DNA from: Vigna angularis
Lineage: Eukaryota; Streptophyta; Magnoliopsida; Fabales; Fabaceae
Direction of reading: 5' to 3'
Length of the DNA stretch: 64,000 nucleotides
Assembly (NCBI RefSeq): GCF_016808095.1
Contig: NC_068971.1
Span: 2,976,001-3,040,000 of the forward strand
The notes under the pieces are model-generated. The model did no database searches. It was not told the DNA's origin and saw only the letters and a program-made list of their open reading frames with translations. Both the position numbers and the translations under genes were made by a program. Shown here piece after piece: positions 41,426 to 52,489 of the stretch. Numbering within the stretch: the stretch's first letter is position 1; each line of letters starts with the position of its first letter.

Positions 41426-43967
41426 TGATGAGTCAATATTTTATTGATTTCACTTAGCTTATTGTACCGAATTTAATCAAGGAATTGTGCTTAAATGTCC
41501 AGTATTTTCCCATTTTTACTAAATGTGCTTAAATTGACCAGAAATTCTTATTTCAATTAATTTGAATTATCTGAGACTAATTATTAGTATTATTAATTGT
41601 AGGGGAATTGTTGGATAACATTTTGGGACTCAAAAGAGAAATTTCTCATCAAGAACAATTTAAACTAAAATGAGAAATAAAATGAAAAATTTATTTTCAT
41701 TTTGTACACGGCATCTTACAATGATTTTGCAATTGGCAAAGCATTTGGCAAAATGGAGGGGGGCCACTATGGTTGAAGCTAACGTCCAACACATGAAAAA
41801 AATGGAATGATGAATGGTTTGTTTTTATCTCCATTTGTTTTTGGCTAGACAACATGGGAGCCACCACTTTGAAAAGTTTACGTGAAGGTGTAAGAACTCC
41901 AAAATGCTATGCTTTTAATTCTTCATAAAAACACATGACCCCATATTATTTTGGGCAAAGCATTCACCACATATGTTGAATTAAAGAGGGACCACCTTTA
42001 TTGAAAAGTCAGGGCCACACACACAAGGTTTTTTTCTTTTACAAAGCTGGGCATAAATATTAAATGAAATGGAAGGTGAAGTGCAACTACAACACCACAC
42101 GGCCAACTCAATTTGGCAAGCATCTAAGTTGGAATCTAAGAGGGGGCCACCACTTATTTACACGGTTTTATCAAATGTTTTGGAAGAATAGCTTGGTGAA
42201 TTCACGTTGGCAAAACATTAAAGACTTAAAGTGAAATGATGAAGGGACCACCATGCTTTGGAAATAGCACATACACAACAATCTATTTCATGACAAGAGA
42301 ATTGTATGAAAAGCCTTAGTTGGAATCAAATAAGGGGCCACCATTTAGTGGAGGTCACGGTTTTGTTGAAAAATAAAATGTCCACTATCACTCATTTCAG
42401 AATTGCTTTGAAACAACACACCACACATTTCAATGAGAAGGAAGCCATACTTCCAGCTGCAACCACCTTCTCGGCCTAGAGTTGGAGCAGCCACCAATGT
42501 TAGCAAGCACTTGGAAGAATGAAGAAGAAGAGGCATGGAAGTCCACGGTAGCTGCTGGAAGTAAAGAAGAAGGATGATGTTGAGAGAAAGAAGGAGTTTC
42601 ACGGCCTTCATCCAGCAAAGTGGCCCAAGCAAGCAGCTGAAATGGTTGAAGAAGAGGGGCTGGACGTGTGAAAACTGAAATGGAAAACGGTGCTGTAATC
42701 CAGCCACCACCTAGGAGTTGAAGATCACGGTTTTGGGAGGCTAACGTTGGAATGGTATGTTCACGGAACAAGCACAAGGAAGGAAGCAAGCATCCACCAT
42801 GTTGAGAGAAAAGAAGTCACGGCTGGTCCAATATAATAGCTTGGTTGCAGATCCAGAAATGAAGGACAGCAGTCCAGCCACGTGAAGCAGTTTCAAACAG
42901 AGAAAAAGGGGTGTGTTGATTTATAGAGAAAGGCTCACGGCTTTCATTTCAGCTGCTGGGAAAAGAAGAGAACTCCCAACACTTCACACGGTGGAAAGCA
43001 GCAGCAGCTTGGACGGAAGATGGCAGAAGCACTCACGGTCTTCACAGTCCAGCAAGCTCTACAGTTCTGGTCTAGCATTAGAAAAACCATCCAGCTTGGC
43101 AGCAGCTACGTTCAAGGGAGAAGAAAGAAGAAAAAGAAATGGCACTAGTGTTGGATTTTGGATGAGAATGGAGAGGTCACGGCCACAATGAGGAAGAAGA
43201 CAAGCAAGGCCCCACTTTCTTGACTTTGGCACATCTAAGGATTTGTAGATTCACGGGCAAAATGAGAAGATGAGAAGTCACGAGAGTTTCTCCAGAGAAA
43301 TAGCTATAAATTAGCATCAGCAGCAAAGAAGAAATTCATCAGATTTTAGGAGTAGTCTAGGATAGCATCCACGTCTGGGAGGAGGCTCTCGCCTCTTCCT
43401 TTTTCAAAGCTACCTGTGTTTTTAATTTCAGCAGTGTGTAGTTTTCATTTCTGAACCTGTCACATTTGCTCGTTTCATTTTTAGTTGTACCGTTCAAGAA
43501 TTTTAATCAAAGTGTTGAATGTTTGATGAATTTTATTTTTAGTCAAGTGCTTCTATTTTTACCGTTTACTATTTTCTTAAACGTTAAAATTCGGTCAATG
43601 TATTTTCCTGTTCATCTTATTTTCAGACGTTGTTTTTATCGTTTATTTTTACTAATGCTTTTGGAAAATTTTAATTACAATGTTTTTACCGTTTCTGCAT
43701 ATTTACTGTTCCATTTTTATCGTCCTTTATCGTCCAGTTTTTATTGTCTTTAAAGTTTATTTCAGTGTTTTTAAATTCTGTCTCGTTTAAATTCCAGTCC
43801 ACTTTAATTTTACTGCACAAAACCATATCACAAAACCCCCCCTTTTCGTGTAAAATCTGAGACTGAACCCAAATTGATCCTTGAGAGACGACCTAGGAGT
43901 CACTTCCTAGTAATATACTGCATTAATTTATGCACATCAAATTTGTATGACCGCGACAGTCGTGTCA
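41426..43967 (+). mobile_element. Solo LTR-like insertion G in element A
   Basis: 2,542 bp, TGATGAGTCAATATTTTATT to CGACAGTCGTGTCA, flanked by perfect ACCAT duplications (41421-41425, 43968-43972). The TG...CA ends and 5-bp duplication point to an LTR element; there is no gag or pol inside, so it looks like a solo LTR. It interrupts A between RNase H and integrase. It is unrelated by eye to the LTRs of A, B/C or D. Motifs such as GGGCCACCA and GGGACCACC recur in the first kilobase. A TATA box near 43305 suggests plus orientation. Confidence 0.85.
43305..43313 (+). promoter_or_regulatory. Probable TATA box of insertion G
   Basis: TATAAATTA, about 660 bp before the right end, followed by a GC-richer leader-like segment. 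This is consistent with an LTR promoter in plus orientation. Confidence 0.45.
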
Positions 43968-43972
43968 ACCAT

Positions 43973-44563
43973 CATGGAGGAGACGTGAACTACCTTTCTG
44001 CTTAAAGCGTCTGCTACAACGTTAGCTTTTCCCGGATGGTAGAGTAGTTCAAAGTCGTAGTCCTTCAAGAACTCTAGCCAACGTCTCTGTCTCATATTCA
44101 GCTCCTTTTGATCAAATAGATACTTGAGACTCTTGTGATCACTGAACACTTGAAATGTTGATCCATACAAGTAGTGTCTCCAGATCTTCAAAGCAAAGAC
44201 GACCGCTGCTAACTCCAGGTCGTGAGTTGGGTAGTTCTTCTCGTGAACCTTCAGTTGCCGAGAAGCGTAAGCAACCACCCTCTTTTCTTGCATGAGTACA
44301 CAGCCCAAACCTTGATGAGACGCGTCACAATATACCACGAAGGGTTTAGCCGTGTCAGGTATGACCAGTACCGGGGCGCTTGTTAACTTATTCTTCAATT
44401 CCTGGAAACTTCCTTCACACCGATCGGTCCAAGCGAACGGTTGATCCTTTCTGGTCAGCTGAGTAAGCGGAGCTACTATTTTGGAAAATCCTTCAATGAA
44501 CCGTCTATAGTAGCCCGCGAGTCCCACAAAACTACGAACCTCGGTAACTGAGCGTGGACTCTC
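43973..44563 (-). pseudogene. RNase H region of element A, after an in-frame stop
   Basis: Continues the reverse-transcriptase frame after the TGA at 44564-44566: [92 protein letters not shown] and [10 protein letters not shown]. The reading is cut at HVSSMMV by insertion G and resumes in 41420-40437. Confidence 0.92.
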
Positions 44564-46987
44564 TCATTCCAGTACTGCTCTTACTTTAGCCGGATCTACT
44601 GAGATTCCTTCAGCTGAAACCACATGTCCCAAGAATGGCACTTCCTTCATCCAGAATTCACATTTAGAGAATTTGGCATATAACTCCTTTTCTCTTAGCA
44701 CGCCTAGAACGATCCTCAAGTGATCCTCATGTTCTTCATAGCTCTTGGAGTAGACAAGAATGTCATCAATGAAGACGACCACGAACTTGTCTAGATACGG
44801 TCTGAAGATACGATTCATGTAGTCCATAAATATTGCTGGGGCGTTTGTCACACCGAACGGCATTACTACATACTCGTAGTGTCCGTATCGAGATCGGAAG
44901 GCTGTCTTCTGGATGTCTTCTTCCTTCACCCGAATCTGATGATATCCCGACCGTAAATCAATCTTTGAAAATATGACCGCGCCATGTAATTGATCTAGTA
45001 GGTCGTCTATCCTAGGCAAAGGGTACTTGTTCTTGATAGTCAGTTTGTTTAACTGCCTATAATCAATGCAGAGACGAGAGCTACCATCCTTCTTCTTCAC
45101 TAAGAGTACCGGCGCTCCCCAAGGTGATGCGCTAGGTCTGATAAACTGCTTATCCATTAACTCTTCAATCTGTTCCTTGAGTTCAGCTAACTCTGCTGGC
45201 GACATCCGATAAGGTGCAATAGAGATAGGTCCAGCATTCGACACTAAGTCGATAGTAAATTCCACCTCGCGTGGAGGAGGTAATCCAGGCACTTCATCAG
45301 GAAATACATCAGAGAATTCATCCACGACTGATCGTCCTCCATTCGGTTTACTAGACGATCGCTCATGATTCAAATCTTCAATTCGTTCGTCCGAATGCGT
45401 CATGATCAGAAAACAACTGGCGCCATCCACTATATCTTCCTTCAATTGACCGAGCATCACAGATAGCTCTACTTCATATTCATCCGGAAACACCAATTCC
45501 TTTGCACCACAATCTATGAGAATGCGATTGGCAGCCAGCCAATCCATTCCTAAGATTACTTCTAAATCTTTCAAGGGTAGACAGATGAGATTCACTTTAT
45601 AATTTCGCCCCTCAACCTCTATAGGACACTTAACACATACAGTAGACGTCCTAACCTCACCAGCCGCTGGGGTTGATACTACCAAGTCGAACTGCATCTC
45701 GCGTTCGGCTAATCCCAATTTCTCAACACACGCCTTCGAAATGAAGGAGTGTGTTGCCCCCGAATCATACAACACACAAACAGACATTCCAAACAACAAA
45801 CAAGTACTGGTGACGAGCGTACCTGAGCTGGCAGCTTCGGCGCCCGTGATCGCATACACTCGACCAACAGCTTGTGCTCGTCCACCCCGATCCTGTTGCA
45901 TCCTCCCGGCATTTGGCGGCCTCATTACCGCTCGTCCACCCATTCTACACTCACGTTCTATATGACCATTTCTTCCACAACGAGTGTAGGACTTCACTCC
46001 CAATAACTGAGGGCAAGACGACCGGTAGTGTGGTCCTCCGCATTGGAAACACTTGACTGATCCGTGCCGTCCAGACTGTCCGCCAACAACCATAGCCTGG
46101 GAATTAGATGGTTGTGCTGGGCGAGCATATGGCAACCTGTTCCGATTCAGATTCGGCCTGGACATGATCGGCCCTCTAGTTGGTTGTTGCTGTTTCTTCA
46201 GTCGTTCTGCTTCAGCCACATTTTTCTCTAACACTTTTGCTCTCTCAACCATGGCAGGAAAAGACTTAATGCAAAGGCTGGAGATTAGTACCTTCAGATC
46301 ACTTCTCAACCCATTTTCGAACTTCCGGCACTGCCACACTTCACTAGTAGCCATGGTATTGAAACGGACCAAGTGCTTGAACCTGTTAGTGTACTCAGAA
46401 ACAGACATATTGCCCTGCACCAACTGGAGAAACTCCACTTCTTTGCCGAAACGGACACTGTCCGGGAAATACTCCTCATAGAATTTTTCCTTGAACACTT
46501 CCCAGGAAATAGGACTTTCATCTTGCGTTAGTATCATCTTAACGCTTGCCCACCAGTGACTGGCCTCCCCAGTCAGCAGATACTCAGTATACGCTAACCT
46601 GTTGTCTTCTGGGCATCGCTTGGCATTGTAGATCTGCTCCATGTCCCTTATCCACTGATCAGCTCCGTCGGGAAGGCATTTCCCATCAAACTTTGCAGGA
46701 CGATGCTGCAAGAAATTTTCCAAACTCCACTCAGCCTGATGAGTAGTGTTTGAAGCAGATGCTCCTGGCGTACCCCTAGTAGCTGCAAGAATCTCCATCA
46801 GCTGCCTCTGAGTCATTTCAGAATTGGCGCGAGCAGCTTCGAGATTTTGTGAATTAGTCGCGTTTTGCTGCATCAGAACAACATTCTGCTCTTGTAGCCT
46901 TTCGATCACTGATTCCAACAATCTGGTGTTGTTGGGCACATCGTTTTCATTGGTCTGTGGTGGAGGAGGAGGAAGTCTAGGTGCCAT
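44564..46987 (-). pseudogene. Gag-protease-reverse transcriptase of element A
   Basis: ATG at 46987 ([16 protein letters not shown]). Gag includes a probable coiled-coil ([20 protein letters not shown]), HWWASVKMI and [12 protein letters not shown]. The zinc knuckle [13 protein letters not shown] is normal; a second, [14 protein letters not shown], lacks its first Cys. Protease: [12 protein letters not shown]. Reverse transcriptase: [36 protein letters not shown] and [13 protein letters not shown]. The frame ends AVLE at a TGA where relatives have Trp. Confidence 0.93.
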
Positions 46988-47123
46988 TGATTCTCTGGAA
47001 CGGAGAAAAGAACGAACGTTAGTCCTGTTCAAAGAGTCGAAAATAACTCATTAAACGCAATTTAAGCACACAGCAAAAACACAGTGTACTCATAACCTAC
47101 AGTGTCCTTAAAAGAACAAAACT

Positions 47124-47135
47124 GCTCTGATACCA
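47124..47135 (-). other. Primer binding site of element A
   Basis: Complement reads TGGTATCAGAGC (initiator-methionine tRNA), four bases from the LTR boundary at 47140. Confidence 0.88.
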
Positions 47136-47139
47136 CTAA

Positions 47140-49916
47140 TGTGACATCCCAAAAATACAGCATAAAACCATAAAATCAGAAAATCACATTTAATAATATT
47201 TCAATACAGTTTTCCCACTAAAAACAAATCAACGCTCAAGAACGACCGTCCTTGAGTACAGTCTTACAATAATAACAAAACGGACATGCAAAGCCGCACG
47301 TCTTCAGAGTTACAAATGAAAAAGCCGAAAGTACACGAAACTTGACCGAACGATTTACACGGCACACATACCGAACGGTCTAATAGTTTAAAATAACAAG
47401 ACAAGATGGTCGAACGACCACTCTAATACAGGCTACATAACTGGCCGAGCGCCTCACTGCTCGGTCTTTACTTCAACATCAACCAGGTTCTCTTCATTCA
47501 GCACCTCTTCCAAACGCTCGTCTCCGTCTGCTCACATCCACACGGATGATCATTGCAATGACAAGACGGACGTACAAGGACAATAGACAACACAAGGAAA
47601 CGAAAGGGTAAGCTTACTTAATTTAACTCATGCATCAGTCATACAATTCATTACATAATTCATCACACATCAAGGCATTATAACGCATGCACAAAATAAG
47701 ACTCAACACGACTGATTGTCCGGACTGTATGAAATCTGCGTAGTTACAAGCGTTCTGGCACCCGGGTGGTGTGGTAACTGGCATCCTCATCAGCTGCCAC
47801 CCGAGGTTAGTACGTCCGTCCAAAGTACCTCTAAGGACGACGACCTCCTGCCATTCCCACGCATGACGTGTGCCTCTACTTGAGGACGATCACTCACGGA
47901 ATATCAGGATTGAACAGCCAGCATTAACTTCCCACAGTCATACTTTACGAATTTCAACATTCATCTGAGTCGTTCCTACCTGGAACGCTCGTTCAGTAAT
48001 CATAGTTTCATTTTCATCTCGTATACTGTTCATCATTCACTATTCATTAATTCATATCCATTTTCATCATTTATAAGGATGAGCATCAAAAACCAAATGT
48101 CCTACCCTCACCAAGAATACGAGGACGGACGTTGCAGACTTTGACCAAGAGGACGCTCGTTAAGAATCGGAGAACGAACGTTAGATATATGATCGCCATT
48201 TTGAGCGAGCGCTTAATATAAGACCGAGCCCCTGTTTTAGAACGAACGTTCAGAATAAAACCGAATACCATTTTTTTTAACGAACGTTCGGTATAAGACC
48301 GAACAACAATTAGGACGAGCGCTCATTATAAAACCGAGCACTCTAAAGGACGAACGCTAAGTTCAGGACCGAGCACTATTTGGACGAACGCTCAGTTTGA
48401 GACCGAGCACCAACTAGAGCGAACACTCAGATTAAAACCGAGCGCCATTTGGGACGAACGCTCAGTGTGAGACCGAGCGCCTATTAGAGGGAGCGTTCAG
48501 TATAAGACTGAACACCAACTTGGACGAACGTTTAGTATAAGACTAGGACGAACGTTCAATATAAGATTAGGACGAACGTTCAGTTTAATATATGGACGAA
48601 CGCTCGGTATAAGACCGAACGTTTAATAGCTCAGATTGGTAGAACTTGAAAAATAAACTAAGATACTTTTAAAGAAGTATTTTCGAACGGTTAAGATAAA
48701 CAGTTGCATATACATAGACAATTACAAAGAGATAGAAGTTTATCCAAAACATTAGCTTCAACAGTGTTTGACCGAACGCTCAAATAGAACATTTTAGAGT
48801 GAGGACGCTCGTCCTCAACCACAAATTTACTCAAATGACCGAATCAACATTTCAAACATTTTACTACGAAAAACCAAACGGTCAAGGAACGTCCAGTACG
48901 AACGTGAATTTCATGGGGAGTTCATTTACATTTTCAGTTCACTTCTCATCATAATTACATAATTACGTTCGTTCCAATCACCCAAAAATATCAGATTTCA
49001 TACGACTCATATCATGCAATTTTCATACGTTTCATTTCACCAATCCAACGAACGTTCATACATTTAAATCACATCCACATCAGCATGTATTATTCTCATA
49101 CAGCGAAATAACGAACGTTCATATCATTCAATTTCATCAATCATCATACATCATACTCATACGAACGTTCACATACAACATACATCAAAACAATTAAATT
49201 AAATAAGCTTCCCTTACCTGGAAATGAACGAACGTTCACAGACGCACACAACGCTTCTCCACTCAAATTCCACTAGCCCACGCTCGTTAATCCACTGTAC
49301 GAGCGAACCCCAACAACTTCTCTACCCAAAGGAAATAACGAACGTACAACTCAGAAATGAGTTTGCATGCCAGGAAAACGAACGTCCAGAGAGTGGGAAA
49401 AACTTACTAGCTTAGTCTGAAACGAACGTCTTCTGTGAAATTCCCGGATGTCGTTCGTCCTTCTAAGTTGCCGGAGTGTAGAACGGAGGAGGTGAATGGT
49501 GGCACCTTAGAGAGAAGGCAGAGAGTGTAGAGAGAAGGAGGAAAGAAAGAGTTCAGAAATCAGGAAGAGAGGGATGTGCAGAGTGAGTGGGGAATATGTT
49601 CAGAATTCCCACTCGCCACCGAACGCATGTCCACTCTGGCAGCTATGTTGGCATCGCACTGCGCGGCCTCTCTGACAGCCCATAACAGACGGTCGTCCAC
49701 TCCCGAGCGGACACCTGGACTCCACTACTGCCGGACGCACGTTCACACCCTGGCAGACGGCGCTCCACTGACGCTGCTGACTCAACTGAACGTGCGGCAG
49801 CTGGCGTCCGTTAGTGGTTGTCGGGCACTGTTTTCGGCCATGTTCACTACTGAGGTGGCTCGTCCTCCTGCTGCCACGTGGACTCCACTATGCATTTTTT
49901 TTAAAGAGTCCTCACA
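47140..49916 (-). repeat. 5' LTR of element A
   Basis: 2,777 bp, about 99% identical by eye to 24538-27314, and followed by TCTTG. The motif array is at 48082-48642. Confidence 0.95.
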
Positions 49917-49921
49917 TCTTG

Positions 49922-50287
49922 TCACAGTCAAAAAAATTCATTAGATATTAAATTTAAATATACAGAACTAAAATAATATATTAAAAAGAGAGAGGATTGA
50001 ATACATCAATTTAAAAATATAAAAACAAATTTTGAAAAAACGACTAAAATCAAATTTGTTTAATATTTTATGTATGATAATCACCAAACAGCTGCATTGA
50101 TATTTACCTGCAAAATATAGTAAATATATAATTATTATAATATTTATATTTTCCAACCCCTTATTTTTTTTGTAATATTAATTTATAATAACAATATAAT
50201 TTACATTTAAATTAGAGATCAATCCATTTTTGATAGTTGCATATTTTTCAATCTTTTTATATATACAATCTATGGAATTAATCAGTG
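49922..50287. other. Host spacer between elements A and D
   Basis: About 370 bp of AT-rich DNA without a gene. Confidence 0.55.
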
Positions 50288-50292
50288 ATCCA

Positions 50293-50530
50293 TGTAAGGA
50301 CCGAGTGTCCTTTTTATTTTAAAAAGAAGGAAGTGGTGGGGGAAGAGGAGCACATTGTGAGTGGTAAAAGGAGGGGCGGCTGCACGTTTCTGGAAGTGGG
50401 GAAGTGGGCGGCTGCACTTGGAGAAAGTGGAGGGGCTCCCTGTTTGCAGAGTGGTGCAGCTGGTGGGTGGTGGGTCTTTCCACTTTTGGATTGCTTCATC
50501 CACCAAGGGAGACACCATCATCTCCTTCGT
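50293..50530 (+). repeat. Truncated 5' LTR of element D
   Basis: Matches 52490-52728 base for base with very few differences, then diverges at CTCCTTCGT: the 3' LTR continues TAGTGGACACTG while this copy continues GTGGACAGAAGATGG. The shared GTGGACA suggests a deletion across a short repeat. Confidence 0.9.
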
Positions 50531-50541
50531 GTGGACAGAAG

Positions 50542-51723
50542 ATGGCACCCACGTCTCCTCATCGTTCTCCTCCGCGAGTCGATCAACTTGACTCTAATCA
50601 GATGCTGAATGAGGTGCTCCAGACGTTGCAACAGCAGAATGCTGCATTGGTTCAACAGAATACCTTTGCATTGCAAAATCTTGAAGCCGCAAGGGTATCG
50701 GCAGAGAACGCGAGAGTGTCTTCCGAGAACACTCAGAGGGAGTTGATGGAATTTATGACTAATGCTAGGACTCCTCCAAGCGTTTCTTCCGTTATTATTC
50801 CTGCGCAAGAGTGGAGTTTGGAGAGTTTTCTGCAACATCGCCCAACGAGATTCACTGGCAAGTGCAAGCCTGATGAAGCTGATCACTGGTTTGGAGACAT
50901 GGAGAGGATATTCGAAGCTAAGGGGTGTCCTGATGAGAAGAAGTTAGCTTATACTCAATATCTGCTTACTGGGGAAGCTGGCCATTGGTGGAACAGCATG
51001 AAGATGATCCTTGAAAGGAGTGGGACTCCTATTACTTGGGAGTTGTTTAAGACCAAATTTTACACTGAGTACTTCCCAAACAGTGTGAGATTTGCAAAGG
51101 AAGTGGAATTTCTAGAGTTGGTGCAAGGCAACGGATCGGTGTCGGAATATGCAAACCGCTTCAAGCATTTGCTTCGTTTCAACACTATGGCAGTAGATGA
51201 AGAGTGGCAGTGCAGAAAATTTGAGAATGGCTTGAGGAAGGATATCAAGTTGCTGGTAAAAGGGTTACGCATCAGAGAGTTCCCTACATTGGTGGAGATG
51301 TCTCGTGATCTAGAGAAGACGAAGAGTGAACCTGAAGGACAGCAGGATCAGCCTGCTAGGAGTGGGGGACCATCTGGATCTCGTGATGGAATTAGCATTA
51401 AGAAGACGCCATACGCTAGACCATCATTCTATTCTGGGTCTAAGGGTTCATCCTATCAACCATCGGCGCAGTCAGGGCCATCTGGCAACGTTAAATGTTT
51501 TAAATGTGGAGGACCTCATTATCGTAGCAACTGCCCTGTGGAAAGAAGAGTATTGAAGTGTTTCAAGTGCGGGAAAGAAGGGCACTATGCTGCTGAGTGT
51601 ACTTCTACAGTAGGATCAGGATCTCAAGCGCAGAGGACTGGTTTGCCTCCACCCAGGGAAGGTGGCAGAACTCCGACGACGGGCAGAGTGTACGCCTTGG
51701 TGGGATCAGAAGCAGTCAGCTAA
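50542..51723 (+). CDS. Gag of deletion element D, open
   Basis: ATG at 50542, 393 residues. Coiled-coil-like N-terminus (MLNEVLQTLQQQNAALVQQN), retrotransposon gag domain (HWWNSMKMILERSGTPITWE, FYTEYFPNSVRFAKEVEFLE, EYANRFKHLLRFN) and two intact zinc knuckles ([27 protein letters not shown]). It ends TGRVYALVGSEAVS-TAA just before the protease. Gag packages element RNA, and this one lacks the usual pol fusion. An upstream in-frame extension from 50404 lies in LTR sequence and is not needed. Expression is uncertain because most of the 5' LTR is missing. Confidence 0.75.
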   Translation: MAPTSPHRSPPRVDQLDSNQMLNEVLQTLQQQNAALVQQNTFALQNLEAARVSAENARVSSENTQRELMEFMTNARTPPSVSSVIIPAQEWSLESFLQHRPTRFTGKCKPDEADHWFGDMERIFEAKGCPDEKKLAYTQYLLTGEAGHWWNSMKMILERSGTPITWELFKTKFYTEYFPNSVRFAKEVEFLELVQGNGSVSEYANRFKHLLRFNTMAVDEEWQCRKFENGLRKDIKLLVKGLRIREFPTLVEMSRDLEKTKSEPEGQQDQPARSGGPSGSRDGISIKKTPYARPSFYSGSKGSSYQPSAQSGPSGNVKCFKCGGPHYRSNCPVERRVLKCFKCGKEGHYAAECTSTVGSGSQAQRTGLPPPREGGRTPTTGRVYALVGSEAVS

Positions 51724-52430
51724 GGTAACATCCTCATCTGTAATTGTTTACTTCCTCGGTATGCTTTGTGTTGTGCTTTTGATTTGGGGACAACACACTC
51801 CTTCATAGCGAAGGCAGGTGTTGAAAAATTTGGGTATGTCTGTAGAAGAGTTAGGCGATGACCTGTTGGTGTCTACACCAACATCAGGATTAATTGGGAC
51901 TTCTTCTGTGTGTGTCCGTTATCCGAATGTCGTAAAGGGACGTCGGTTCAAGGTAAATCTCATCAGTTTACCTTTGCAAGGATTAGAAGTATTTCGAGAA
52001 TGGATTGGCTATCCATCAAGAGCATCCTTATCAACTGTGATGATAAGAAGGTGTTGTTTCCGGATAAAGACAAAGATGTCTTTGTCGATCGGCGTCGTGA
52101 AGCAAGACCTCCTGGAAGGTGCTAGTTGCTTCTTAGTGTTGTCACATATGGAAGTGACTCAAGTTTCGGATCATGCGGCGCAGGAGAGTCAGAGTGTAAA
52201 CCTCGCAGTAGGTTTCGTGAAGAAGTTTCTGGCTTACCTCCTTCACGTAAGCATGAAGATCACCTTAGGACAGTGCTTGAAGTTAAGGGTGTTCAAGTCG
52301 GAGAAGATTTGTCAGCTCAAGTGCAACCAGTAAGGATTAAGGACAAACTGTCAAACGAGTCAAGGTCATCTGGGATGGTAGAACAAGCGACTCTACCTGG
52401 AAATTAGAGGTGAGGTGGGAGTAACCTACC
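51724..52430 (+). pseudogene. Scrambled pol remnant of element D
   Basis: Protease remains in shifted frames (DLLVSTPTSG, TSSVCVRYPNVVKGRRFKVN). At about 52240 the text jumps from VSGLPPSR to KHEDHLRTVLEV, skipping the N-terminal RT, then to a short C-terminal tail encoding VKVIWD-like sequence and STWKLE. The polymerase fingers and palm, RNase H and integrase are absent. Confidence 0.85.
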
Positions 52431-52489
52431 TCGACTTGTTCTTGTAACGCCGAATTTTCGAGGACGAAAATTTTTGTTGTTGGGGAGAA

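Larger units (their letters stand above)
24538..49916 (-). mobile_element. Outer Ty3/gypsy chromovirus element A, with nested insertions
   Basis: Two 2,777-bp LTRs (24538-27314, 47140-49916) begin TGTGACATCCC and end CCTCACA on the plus strand, with perfect 5-bp duplications TCTTG (24533-24537, 49917-49921). On the coding (minus) strand the primer site TGGTATCAGAGC (47124-47135) lies next to the 5' LTR, and a purine tract (complement of 27315-27322) precedes the 3' LTR. The order gag-PR-RT-RNase H-INT with a C-terminal chromodomain-like tail points to the Tekay/Del lineage. Removing insertions G (41426-43967) and B/C (27900-40431) leaves about 10.3 kb. By eye the LTRs differ at roughly 20 positions, implying a fairly recent insertion. 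Confidence 0.95.

Noticed and set aside
42345..43191. Several open frames of 90-120 codons inside insertion G
   Set aside because: They lie on both strands of an LTR-like sequence, lack domains and overlap each other.
50404..50541. N-terminal extension of the gag frame of D
   Set aside because: It is translated LTR sequence (also present at 52612 onward without gag), and the ATG at 50542 aligns with the gag start of element A.
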